Assembly: GCA_964498765.1 (NCBI GenBank)
Contig: CAZCIU010000006.1
Coordinates: 1 to 64,000, forward strand
Reading direction: 5' to 3'
Length of the DNA stretch: 64,000 nucleotides
From: UPXZ01 sp964498765
GTDB lineage: Bacteria; Bacteroidota; Bacteroidia; Bacteroidales; Paludibacteraceae
Made by a program: the position numbers and the translations under genes. Below the pieces are notes generated by a model. It made no database searches, had not been told where the DNA came from, and worked only from the letters and a program-made list of their open reading frames with translations. Shown piece by piece: positions 34,405-43,092 of this stretch (its first letter is position 1; each line of letters begins with the position of its first letter).

Positions 34405-35508
34405 ATGAGACTATTTAATATTTTCGTATTCGCACTTCTTTTTCCGGTTGTTTTATTTTCACAAGAATTGAAATACAACACGGAAGTTCACTTTTTCTTT
34501 GATAATACCGAATTTGCAAAGTCAAATCTGGCAATTGATCAAACGATGGCCGGAGTTACTCTGACGCAGGAAATTGGTTGGGAATTTGACGACAAACATT
34601 ATATCATGGGCGGAGTTGATGCCATGAAAAGACTTGGTGGACACGATGTTTTGGATGATATTCACTTGCTGGCTTATTATCAGTTGAAGGACGACAACAC
34701 TTTATTCAAAGTGGGTACTTTTCATCGCCACGACCTGCTGGATGATTATTCCAATTTCTTTTTTCAGGATTCAATTTCCTTTTACAAACACACGATGGAA
34801 GGAATTTATTTTGTGAAAGGGGATGAAAAACAATTTGTGAAACTTTGGCTGGACTGGACAGGCTTGCAATCTGAAACTGAAAGAGAAAGTTTTTATCTCG
34901 GAGCTTCAGGATATAAAAAGTTTGGAAAGCTGTTTTTTGCTGATTTTCAATCGTATATGCATCACTTTGCAACTACACGACCAAATCCGAAGCATCTGAC
35001 CGTGTCTGATAATTTGCTTGGTCAACTATCCGTTGGTTTGAAATATTCTAATAAAAAAGGATTGAATAATCTCAGATTTTCAGTGGGAGTTTTATCCGGT
35101 TTTGAAAGAGACAGAATAAATATGGATAATTACGGAACTCCGACGGGTGGAGTGGCGCAACTGGATTTTGATTACAAAGGTTTTGGTATAGAAAATCTAT
35201 TCTATTATGGTCAGGAGAGAATGGTGCTTTACGAAAGATACGGCAATGAACTGTACTGGGGAAATCCATTCTTGCGCTCAAATATGTACTTGCAAAATAA
35301 ACTCTATTGGAATTTTATCAATAACGACCATGTAAAAGGGCAAATTGCGGCTCGTACTCATCTTTCTGAAGGCAAAGTATATTTTGAGCAAATGCTTACT
35401 TTGAGTGCTCACATCAATAATTATCATTCCAAAAAGAATAATAATCCCACTTTCTGGGAACGTATTTTTCCGAGAGAACCCAGACCGTCTGAAATTTTTG
35501 AATTGTAG
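34405..35508 (+). CDS. Unknown outer-membrane beta-barrel-like protein
   Basis: This 367-residue protein has a Sec signal peptide (FALLFPVVLFSQ) and alternating amphipathic strands with many Tyr/Phe/Gly residues, as in an outer-membrane barrel. I do not recognise the family. A histidine/aspartate-rich segment FHRHDLLDDYSNFFF lies around residues 112-126, and there is no lipobox or plug domain. It follows the ZIP transporter by 50 bases and is closed by a terminator. An operonic metal-uptake or glycan-porin role is possible but unproven. Confidence 0.65.
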   Translation: MRLFNIFVFALLFPVVLFSQELKYNTEVHFFFDNTEFAKSNLAIDQTMAGVTLTQEIGWEFDDKHYIMGGVDAMKRLGGHDVLDDIHLLAYYQLKDDNTLFKVGTFHRHDLLDDYSNFFFQDSISFYKHTMEGIYFVKGDEKQFVKLWLDWTGLQSETERESFYLGASGYKKFGKLFFADFQSYMHHFATTRPNPKHLTVSDNLLGQLSVGLKYSNKKGLNNLRFSVGVLSGFERDRINMDNYGTPTGGVAQLDFDYKGFGIENLFYYGQERMVLYERYGNELYWGNPFLRSNMYLQNKLYWNFINNDHVKGQIAARTHLSEGKVYFEQMLTLSAHINNYHSKKNNNPTFWERIFPREPRPSEIFEL

Positions 35509-35527
35509 GAATTAGTTGAGTTTTACG

Positions 35528-35574
35528 AACTTCCGAATTTACAAAAACCATGTGAATTCGGAAGTTTTATTTTT
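35528..35574 (+). terminator. Intrinsic terminator after unknown OMP gene
   Basis: AACTTCCGAATT (35528-35539) pairs with AATTCGGAAGTT (35555-35566), followed by TTATTTTT. Confidence 0.75.
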
Positions 35575-35623
35575 AAATAATTTGACCGAATTAGCTAATT
35601 GCTTAATTCATTGAATTTTAGAT

Positions 35624-35654
35624 TTTGCAACTTAAGTTTATTTCTTTATCTTTG
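35624..35654 (+). promoter_or_regulatory. Canonical Bacteroidetes promoter of comM
   Basis: -33 element TTTG at 35624-35627 and -7 element TATCTTTG at 35647-35654, with 19 bases between. This is the best match to the TTTG/TAnnTTTG consensus in the window. Confidence 0.65.
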
Positions 35655-35695
35655 TTTTTCGAGATAAATTTGAACACGTAAATTACTAAGAAATA

Positions 35696-37234
35696 ATGCT
35701 TGTAAAGACATTTGGTGCTGCAGTTCAGGGAATTAATGCAACGCTTGTAACAATTGAGGTAAACGTAAGTCAGGGAATTCGATTTATGATTGTAGGCTTG
35801 CCGGACAATGCCGTGCGTGAAAGCCACGAACGTATAATTTCTGCGTTGAAATATAATTCCTATGACCTTCCTCGGAAGCAAATTATTGTCAACATGGCAC
35901 CTGCAGACATCCGAAAAGAAGGTTCTGCGTATGATTTACCGCTGGCAATAGGGATAATGGCTGCTGCTGAGAAAATTCCATTTGAAGAATTGGATCAGTA
36001 CGTAATCATGGGCGAACTATCGCTTGATGGGAGTTTGCAGCCCATAAAAGGCGTGTTACCGATTGCAATTAAAGCACGTGAGGAAAAATTCAAAGGCTTT
36101 ATTCTTCCCAAACAAAATGCTCGTGAAGCTGCCGTGGTGAACAATCTGGATGTTTATGGAGTGGAAAATATCAAGGAAGTGATTGACTTTCTGAAAGGTG
36201 AAATTACGCTCGAACCAACGTACGTAAATACTCGTGAGGAATTTTATCAGCAGTTGAATTTAGCTGATATAGATTTTGCAGATGTAAAAGGACAGGAAAA
36301 TGTAAAGCGTGCACTCGAAGTTTCGGCTGCCGGTGGGCATAATATTGTTCTCGTTGGCCCTCCCGGAGCAGGTAAATCGATGTTAGCCAAGCGAATACCG
36401 ACCATACTTCCGCCTCTCACATTGCATGAAGCACTTGAAACGACTAAAATCCATTCCGTAGCAGGAAATATAGATAATAATACTTCGCTGATTTCTCAAA
36501 GACCTTTCAGAAGCCCACATCATACTATCAGTGATGTCGCCTTAGTTGGGGGTGGAACTTTTCCTCAAGCCGGAGAAATTTCACTTGCCCACAATGGAGT
36601 CCTTTTTTTGGATGAACTTCCAGAATTTAAACGGACTGTGTTGGAAGTCATGCGTCAGCCGCTTGAAGACAGAAAAATCAGTATTTCCAGAGCAAAATTT
36701 GCAATTGATTATCCCGCCAGTTTTATGCTTGTGGCATCCATGAACCCATGTCCTTGCGGCTATTACAACCATCCTACACGTGATTGTGTATGTGCTCCGG
36801 GAGTTGTTCAGAAATATTTAAGTCGAATTAGTGGCCCTTTATTGGACAGAATCGATCTGCACATTGAAATTACACCCGTTCCCTTTGAAAAACTGGCAGA
36901 AATGAAAGAATCAGAAAATAGTGAAGCTGTACGATTGCGAGTTGTGAAAGCGCGTGAAATTCAGGAACATCGTTTCCGTGATGTAGATGGCGTGTATTGC
37001 AATGCACAGATGTCTTCCAAGCAGCTTCGGGAATATGCACAGCCGGACAAAGAAGGCAGTGAATTGCTGAAAAGTGCTATGTTGCGACTGAATTTATCGG
37101 CTCGGGCATACGATCGAATTCTGAAAGTTGCGCGTACCATTGCCGATTTGGACGATAGCGAAAATATCGAATCATACCATTTGGCTGAAGCAATTAACTA
37201 TCGAAATTTGGATAGGGAAGGTTGGGCTGGATGA
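35696..37234 (+). CDS. comM: YifB/ComM family Mg-chelatase-like AAA+ ATPase
   Basis: This 512-residue protein has an N-terminal Lon-protease-like domain (about 1-180), an AAA+ Mg-chelatase-type module with Walker A GPPGAGKS from Gly221, and a C-terminal helical domain. A CxC...CxC cluster (NPCPCGYYNHPTRDCVCAPG) lies around residues 349-368. In competent bacteria ComM is a hexameric helicase that promotes branch migration during natural transformation; its role in Bacteroidetes is less studied. It has a canonical promoter and a bidirectional terminator, so it is monocistronic. Confidence 0.95.
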   Translation: MLVKTFGAAVQGINATLVTIEVNVSQGIRFMIVGLPDNAVRESHERIISALKYNSYDLPRKQIIVNMAPADIRKEGSAYDLPLAIGIMAAAEKIPFEELDQYVIMGELSLDGSLQPIKGVLPIAIKAREEKFKGFILPKQNAREAAVVNNLDVYGVENIKEVIDFLKGEITLEPTYVNTREEFYQQLNLADIDFADVKGQENVKRALEVSAAGGHNIVLVGPPGAGKSMLAKRIPTILPPLTLHEALETTKIHSVAGNIDNNTSLISQRPFRSPHHTISDVALVGGGTFPQAGEISLAHNGVLFLDELPEFKRTVLEVMRQPLEDRKISISRAKFAIDYPASFMLVASMNPCPCGYYNHPTRDCVCAPGVVQKYLSRISGPLLDRIDLHIEITPVPFEKLAEMKESENSEAVRLRVVKAREIQEHRFRDVDGVYCNAQMSSKQLREYAQPDKEGSELLKSAMLRLNLSARAYDRILKVARTIADLDDSENIESYHLAEAINYRNLDREGWAG

Positions 37235-37248
37235 TGATTTGAAAGAAT

Positions 37249-37286
37249 AAAAAAGACCGTTTAGTTAAGCTAAACGGTCTTTTTTG
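37249..37286. terminator. Bidirectional terminator between comM and PUL
   Basis: AAAAGACCGTTTAG pairs exactly with CTAAACGGTCTTTT, with A- and T-runs on the two sides. Confidence 0.92.
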
Positions 37287-37300
37287 TATGAAAACCAATC

Positions 37301-38506
37301 TTATCTAACTATAATCTTCGTTTCAGAATTATCAACCTGCAAAATGTAAACTCCAGTATTCATTTTCTGACTTGTGAAGTCGCCATTGCCTTTGAATGAT
37401 TGAATAATCTGACCATTTAAATTGTAGATGTTTACACCGGACATCACGCCGCTAATCGTCAATTTACTATCAGAAATAGAAATCGGATATGCAAAATCAG
37501 CTTTTACTGCTTCAACGCTGGTTGCCATTTTTTTCCATCTTTCAATTGCAAAACTCATGGTAGGAGTTTCTTTGAACGATGCCTGACGATTGGAAGGAAG
37601 ATTGCTGCCGTCTGCCTGGCATTCTTCATAAGCCCAATCTTTTCTGTTCCAGCATTTGAATTCTACATTCGCAACATTAGGAATAATGGCTGAAAATGTT
37701 CCATCACCGTTTTTAGTTGCAGCAATGCCTTCTTCTAATTTCCATCCGCTTCTGAAACTACCAATCAAATAAACGCTATCAGTTCCCGCAGGTACAGAAG
37801 TGATATTTATCTTAATATCGCCCACGTTCACAGGGTCATAGATGGATTTAAATCCAGAACATACTACGCTTACTTCGTTGTTAGCGCCACCATTACCATA
37901 ATAAGTAAAGTTTGCAGTTTGTGTTTGCTCATAAGCCCAACTTGGTCCGGAAGCAAATTTGAATTCCAAAAGTTGTGGATCGATATTTGGAATTGTATAT
38001 GTGTAAACTTTTCCATCTGTATCCTGGCTTACAAATGTCATTTCTTTAGAAGGTTGCTCCCAGTTAACAAATGAACCCGTAATGTAGCAAAATAAAGTAG
38101 TATTCGGAACCAATACATTCACTTTGACATCTCTTGGAGTTTCAGGAACAAAGGTTTTTTTGAAAGAATTTACAACAGCTTTGTCAAAACCTACTGCGCC
38201 AAACGTAAAATCGGCAGCGGGATCTCCTTGCTCAAAAGCCCATCCTGGACCGGCACAGAATTTATAACCGTAATTGCTTTCAACATTGTCAGGAACAGTA
38301 ATATCAACTTCAAAAACTTTAGGAGAATCAGATACTTTCGTCATTTGAGTAGCTGATGGACTCCATCCGTTGAAACCACCGGCAGCATAAACAACCACTG
38401 TTTCTGCTGGAACTTGCACTTTAAGTTTTACTGTTTTTTCAGCATGACTTAAGGTTGTCATGGTAAAAAATACCGACAACAAGATTAAAAAATAGTTTTT
38501 TTTCAT
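37301..38506 (-). CDS. Secreted protein with three E-set/CBM-like domains and T9SS sorting domain
   Basis: This 401-residue protein has a signal peptide (FFTMTTLSHA) and three tandem immunoglobulin-like modules. Each repeats the pattern 'V.V.G.F..W....' and 'FKF.SGP.WAYEQ' (FNGWSPSATQ, FVNWEQPSKE and FRSGWKLEEG at their starts). This pattern resembles CBM20/CBM48-type glycan-binding folds. The C-terminal 75 residues are a T9SS type-A sorting domain (GVNIYNLNGQII, MNTGVYILQVDN). It is probably exported by the PorU/PorV machinery and binds a glucan at the surface. It lies at the distal end of the polysaccharide locus, set apart from GH30 by a hairpin. Confidence 0.75.
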   Translation of the reverse strand: MKKNYFLILLSVFFTMTTLSHAEKTVKLKVQVPAETVVVYAAGGFNGWSPSATQMTKVSDSPKVFEVDITVPDNVESNYGYKFCAGPGWAFEQGDPAADFTFGAVGFDKAVVNSFKKTFVPETPRDVKVNVLVPNTTLFCYITGSFVNWEQPSKEMTFVSQDTDGKVYTYTIPNIDPQLLEFKFASGPSWAYEQTQTANFTYYGNGGANNEVSVVCSGFKSIYDPVNVGDIKINITSVPAGTDSVYLIGSFRSGWKLEEGIAATKNGDGTFSAIIPNVANVEFKCWNRKDWAYEECQADGSNLPSNRQASFKETPTMSFAIERWKKMATSVEAVKADFAYPISISDSKLTISGVMSGVNIYNLNGQIIQSFKGNGDFTSQKMNTGVYILQVDNSETKIIVR

Positions 38507-38573
38507 AAGACCAATGTTTTTTAATAATTAGTAATTAAGTAATTGAATTTCAGATTTGTATAAATTATTTTAG

Positions 38574-38608
38574 AAACTTTGCCAATTCTGTGAAAATCGG
38601 CAAAGTTT
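38574..38608 (-). terminator. Hairpin after GH30 gene
   Basis: AAACTTTGCC pairs exactly with GGCAAAGTTT around a 15-base loop. The U-run is weak, so it may act as an attenuator or processing site within the locus. Confidence 0.55.
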
Positions 38609-38620
38609 CAGTTATTTCAG

Positions 38621-40111
38621 TTAGAGTTTTTTCCAATTGCAGGAAGTTAGACTTTTAGCAGGTAGTGTCACATCAAAATGCTTTTTCCCATCATCAATTG
38701 TCATGCTGATTGAAGTTGAATTGTCATTTTGAAGCACAATTCCATACGTTCCATCCGAATTAAGCGCTGCAGAAGCGAAAACGCCATTCGGCAAATAGCC
38801 GGAAGTACCGATTTTAGTAGAACCGCTGTGTAGCACTTTTGACATGTGTCCGATAAAGTAGAAGTGCGATTTTCTGTCCAAGGTTTTGTAATCGGATGAG
38901 CTTATATCCACAGCTCCAAAGCAAGTAGTACATCCTCCAGGACGATTTGGACCACGATTATCATCGAGCATGAAATTCCACACGATTACAGCTTTGCAAT
39001 ATCTGTTTAGTGCTCCAATTCCAATTTCTTTCATAGTCCACATCAAATCGCCATCGAAGGAATAATTCCAGGTTCCAATCGACATTTCTGTAAAGTAAAG
39101 ATTTTTATCCGGAAATGCATTATGAACACGTGTAAACTCAGTACTGCTGCCTCCATAAGCATGATAAGCTGCTCCATCAATATATTTTGCAGCCTCAGGG
39201 TCAGCATAAATATTGATTGGATAACCTTGCTGATCAGGCACATTATCATAATTGAAATTATGATCGAAAACCACAATTTTTGTTTTCAAATTAGCTTCTT
39301 TGAATTTTGGACCAAGAGCATTTTTGATAAAATCGCGCTGCTCTTGCCAGGTCATATAAAGCGATGCTGAATTTCCTCTATTCAAAGGCTCATTCTGAAT
39401 AGTGATAGATTCAATCGGGAAACCTTCTTTTTCCATTGCCTGGATCCATTTTACAAAGTAAGTTGCATAATCCTGATAATATTTTGGATTTAGCTGGCCA
39501 CTTGTCCATGAATTATAAGGCTGTAAATCCACCAAATTATTCACCTTCATCCAGCGTGGCGGCGTCCATGGAGAACCCATAATTTTAACTTTTGGATTTA
39601 TAGCCAGAATTTCTTTCAAAATTGGATAAATGTCACGAACATCGTATGGATGCATAGCAAAATTTTCAATTCCCGGAGTATCACAGCACGTGTATTCATC
39701 CAGCGAAAAATCTGAACAACCGATTGCTACGCGTATGTAGCTATAACCCATTCCTTTTTCCAGGCTGAATGTTTCTTCCAGTAGCTTGGTTCTGTCTTCT
39801 TTAGTCATTTTCAGAAGATTGTAACATGAAGAACCTGTAATTGCTACTCCAAAACCGTCAATTGTTTGAAATTTTTGATCCGGTTTCAATGTCAGCGTTT
39901 TCTCAATATTCATGTTTATTCCTTCGCTAAAGTTCTTGGAAACTTTGCTGAATAACATGGTTTTATCGCCCGTTGTAACGTAAGTGTTTACATCCTTAAT
40001 TGTATCGTTGTTGTCAGGCGGATTAGGCGTATCAGAGCCACGGCACGCTGAGCAACTTGCAAATACAAAAATAAAGGTTAGCAGATACAGATATATTACG
40101 TATTTTTTCAT
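38621..40111 (-). CDS. GH30 family endo-beta-1,6-glucanase / glucosylceramidase-type lipoprotein
   Basis: This 496-residue protein has a lipobox (FVFASC, Cys20) and a GH30 (beta/alpha)8 barrel with beta-sandwich. The acid/base is Glu241 in TIQNEPLNRG and the nucleophile is Glu342 in LYFTEMSIGTW; PWTPPRWMK is another family landmark. The overall pattern resembles GH30 subfamily 3 endo-beta-1,6-glucanases. In Bacteroides thetaiotaomicron such an enzyme is the surface endo-glucanase of the fungal-cell-wall beta-1,6-glucan locus, and the order of genes here is similar. As a lipoprotein it probably acts at the cell surface next to SusC/SusD. Confidence 0.9.
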   Translation of the reverse strand: MKKYVIYLYLLTFIFVFASCSACRGSDTPNPPDNNDTIKDVNTYVTTGDKTMLFSKVSKNFSEGINMNIEKTLTLKPDQKFQTIDGFGVAITGSSCYNLLKMTKEDRTKLLEETFSLEKGMGYSYIRVAIGCSDFSLDEYTCCDTPGIENFAMHPYDVRDIYPILKEILAINPKVKIMGSPWTPPRWMKVNNLVDLQPYNSWTSGQLNPKYYQDYATYFVKWIQAMEKEGFPIESITIQNEPLNRGNSASLYMTWQEQRDFIKNALGPKFKEANLKTKIVVFDHNFNYDNVPDQQGYPINIYADPEAAKYIDGAAYHAYGGSSTEFTRVHNAFPDKNLYFTEMSIGTWNYSFDGDLMWTMKEIGIGALNRYCKAVIVWNFMLDDNRGPNRPGGCTTCFGAVDISSSDYKTLDRKSHFYFIGHMSKVLHSGSTKIGTSGYLPNGVFASAALNSDGTYGIVLQNDNSTSISMTIDDGKKHFDVTLPAKSLTSCNWKKL

Positions 40112-40121
40112 GATATTTCAG

Positions 40122-41525
40122 TTAATTGATTTTTTGAACTTTAGTTTGTTTTGTATTCATATCCAGCGTAATTCTGTAAATTCCACTGAATGATGTATCG
40201 TTTCCGCGCCAGTTGCCAACGTTTCCTGATTCATTACTGTTTCTGACAGGAGCTTCTACGGTGTACTGCATGGATGATTCTTCGCCATGATCCCAGCCTC
40301 TGTAATGGAAATACTTGAAGTTTAATGTTCCGTAACCTGTTCCTTCGGTATTATCTTCGTTTTCCAGGTAAACTGTTGCTTGATAAACTCCATCGGAAAC
40401 TTTTCGACAAGGTACGTAATCCAGCGGAGTATTCCAATTCCAGCTTGTTGTAGTTGCAAATGGTTGTGATGGACGTCCAATTCCGGTTCCACAAATCCAA
40501 AGTGCATCCGGAAATGCGACAGTTGGCATTGGTTCGATATACAGATAATCACCTGCAATGTGATAATAAGCCTTATACATGCCGGTTTCTCCAAGGAATT
40601 TTGCGGTGTTTGTTCCGGTTACTTCAAAATAATCTGGTGATAAACCATTTGCTAAGTTTGCAATTCCAGTGAAAGTAACTTCTACGTCTTTTCCAAAATA
40701 AATGGTTGCACCACGGAATTGAGCAGCATCAGCACCAAGTAATGATGAAGGGTTAGCAGTTAAATCTGAATTTACATCCATTCCTGTAAGTGGCTCAAGC
40801 AGTTTGCCAATTACATCTAACTCAAAATTGATTGCATCAAATGTAACGGAATTAATATTCACGAGTGATTCATCCTGCACGGCAATTGAACTTTCGCCTT
40901 GCTTAATGATGTCAATAACTCCGTTTTTCATTCCAAATACAATTCCAGACCAATCAACACGTCCAAAAGCCGTTTTCTTGGTTGAAATATAACAATCAAA
41001 CGAATTAGGAAATTCGAAACCACTTGCCGAATAAATAAGGTTTGCAGCATCGGTGAGAATTAATTCTCGAGTATTTAATCCGCTGGTAATTGTAGCAGGA
41101 ATAAGATAAAGTTTGTTCATCGGCGGTCTATTCCCGACAGTATTATCAAGGATTTGCTCAGCTTTGAAACCTTCCACATTGATTGCTGTAAGGTAAACCC
41201 TCACTTTCTCTTTATCAGGCATTCCTACGCCGAAAGGAATGTGGTAGCGCTTTGTTATGTTAGCACTGTTTCCTTTGGTACGTATAGATTCGGTGATAAT
41301 AAGTTTGTTGCTTACAGCTATTTTCACTTCTAATGTCGAAAGTGGATTTGGATCGGTGATATCAACATTTAATGTAATTGAATCGCCGTATTGAATTGAA
41401 TTCTCCAGCACACTTGCAATGATGGTAGGCGTACTGTCCGGATAATGTGTTCTAAATTCAGTATCCTGACAGGCACTTACGATAAAAATAATCGCAAAGA
41501 ATATGAAATAATGTATTTTTTTCAT
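40122..41525 (-). CDS. SusE/SusF-position surface glycan-binding lipoprotein
   Basis: This 467-residue protein has a lipobox (FIVSAC, Cys19), an N-terminal Ig-like domain (TPTIIASVLENSIQYGD, DITDPNPLSTLEVKI) and a C-terminal aromatic-rich beta domain (LWICGTGIGRPSQPF, FKYFHYRGWDHGEE). No catalytic motif is seen. Its position directly after susD and before the GH30 gene is that of surface glycan-binding proteins in polysaccharide utilisation loci. The Trp-rich C-terminal half is the probable glycan-binding face. The family assignment beyond SGBP is not certain. Confidence 0.8.
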   Translation of the reverse strand: MKKIHYFIFFAIIFIVSACQDTEFRTHYPDSTPTIIASVLENSIQYGDSITLNVDITDPNPLSTLEVKIAVSNKLIITESIRTKGNSANITKRYHIPFGVGMPDKEKVRVYLTAINVEGFKAEQILDNTVGNRPPMNKLYLIPATITSGLNTRELILTDAANLIYSASGFEFPNSFDCYISTKKTAFGRVDWSGIVFGMKNGVIDIIKQGESSIAVQDESLVNINSVTFDAINFELDVIGKLLEPLTGMDVNSDLTANPSSLLGADAAQFRGATIYFGKDVEVTFTGIANLANGLSPDYFEVTGTNTAKFLGETGMYKAYYHIAGDYLYIEPMPTVAFPDALWICGTGIGRPSQPFATTTSWNWNTPLDYVPCRKVSDGVYQATVYLENEDNTEGTGYGTLNFKYFHYRGWDHGEESSMQYTVEAPVRNSNESGNVGNWRGNDTSFSGIYRITLDMNTKQTKVQKIN

Positions 41526-41550
41526 TTTGTCAATTTTTTAAGGATTTGAA

Positions 41551-43062
41551 TTAATAACCCGGATTTTGTACCAAGTTTGTATTTTCATCTAAAACAGGCT
41601 GTGGAATTGGCAGCAGTTCAGATTCTACGGTAAATGTTCTGCCTTGCGGAAGTCTGCCTGCATCACGTTGATTAATCGTGTTCATGGTGCTTTCTAGTTT
41701 TCCAAATCTAATCAAGTCAAACCAGCGTTGACCTTCGAAAGCAAGTTCCAGTCTTCTTTCTAGCAGTATGGCATCCAGCAAACTTTCTTTTGATCCAGTA
41801 CTTGCTGCAGTCAAATCAGGCAATCCGACCCGTTTCCTTACTGTATTTACAACTTGAGCAGCTTGCGTAAGTTGATTTTTATGTGCCAAAGCTTCTGCTT
41901 TCAGCAATAGAATGTCTGCTCCGCGTAATTTGATAATGGAATTGACATTGGAACGAATTTTATACATAAAAGGATAATTTTTTGCATCATAATAATTTGA
42001 CCAGGAAGTTTCGTAAAATACGATTGACTCGTTTTTACGTTTCATATCTCCGGCATCATCAAATGCTTTAATCAAATCTCGTGATGGAGTTACCCATTTA
42101 GCCCAGGTGAAATAAAATTCGTAATCCAGTAAATCCCTTCCAAACATCCAGGTTACCCAATTGCCACTTCCGGTGAAATACTGTAATTCAAGTATCGATT
42201 CAGATGTGTTTCTGGCTTTTGCATCTGTTTTCGATGCATTTAAGCCAAATAAATCGCTGTAATTACCAACAAGACTAATTCCATCAGCTTCAACTTGTTC
42301 GGCGAAATAGATTACACTGTCAGGATTTTGTACAACTTTATCGGCATATACTTTTGTCAGCAAGGCCTTTGCAACTGTTTTAGAAAGAATAGTTTTATCA
42401 GCATTATTATTCGCAGGAGCGTGAGTTAAAGATGCTCTCAAGTCGCTAATCACTTGTCTGTAAGCTTCTTCTTGTGTGTTTGCTTTAGGGAAATAAAGCG
42501 GATAAACTTCCTTGATGTTTTCGGCAGTGATTTTTCCGGCTTCTTGTGTAATTACAGGAAAATTTCCAAACCATCTGGCCATATCGTACATCATCATAGC
42601 TCTGAAAATGGTTGCCTCAGCTTTCCACTGATTTCTTTCTGCAGTAGTCAAGGCTTGATCAGGCACCAAATCAATGTTATTAATTATACTGTTTGCAACT
42701 GCAATATCACTTAAATAGCGGTTCCAATCGCGTGCAATTACGCTGTTGCTGGCATCTAGATTATTGGATTCAATCGGAACAACTTCTGCTCCGGTAGTTC
42801 CTGCATAAGCATTATCCGAGCGACATTCTGCAAATAGCAAGTAATCCAGATACCAATGCTCCTGATTGCCTGTCATGCGCTGATACATGTTTTTGTAAAC
42901 CGCTTGAATTGCGTCCCGATCTTTGAACTTTATTTCAGTTCCGGTATCATCTTTCGCACCGATTGTATTTTCTGAGAGTTGTGAAATAGGATCATAATCC
43001 AAACCGCAGGATGCAAAAAGGAAAATGAAAAATCCAACTCCTATTTTTAATATCTTATTCAT
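41551..43062 (-). CDS. RagB/SusD family nutrient-uptake lipoprotein
   Basis: This 503-residue protein has a lipobox (FLFASC, Cys19) and a SusD-type helical fold built on TPR-like pairs. Landmarks are AEATIFRAMMMYDMARWFGNFP and the C-terminal LLDAILLERRLELAFEGQRWFDLIRFG. It forms the hinged lid over the TonB-dependent SusC channel and delivers oligosaccharides. It is the second gene of the operon, 30 bases after susC. Confidence 0.97.
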   Translation of the reverse strand: MNKILKIGVGFFIFLFASCGLDYDPISQLSENTIGAKDDTGTEIKFKDRDAIQAVYKNMYQRMTGNQEHWYLDYLLFAECRSDNAYAGTTGAEVVPIESNNLDASNSVIARDWNRYLSDIAVANSIINNIDLVPDQALTTAERNQWKAEATIFRAMMMYDMARWFGNFPVITQEAGKITAENIKEVYPLYFPKANTQEEAYRQVISDLRASLTHAPANNNADKTILSKTVAKALLTKVYADKVVQNPDSVIYFAEQVEADGISLVGNYSDLFGLNASKTDAKARNTSESILELQYFTGSGNWVTWMFGRDLLDYEFYFTWAKWVTPSRDLIKAFDDAGDMKRKNESIVFYETSWSNYYDAKNYPFMYKIRSNVNSIIKLRGADILLLKAEALAHKNQLTQAAQVVNTVRKRVGLPDLTAASTGSKESLLDAILLERRLELAFEGQRWFDLIRFGKLESTMNTINQRDAGRLPQGRTFTVESELLPIPQPVLDENTNLVQNPGY

Positions 43063-43092
43063 GATTTCAATGTTTTAATAATTCAGATTAAA

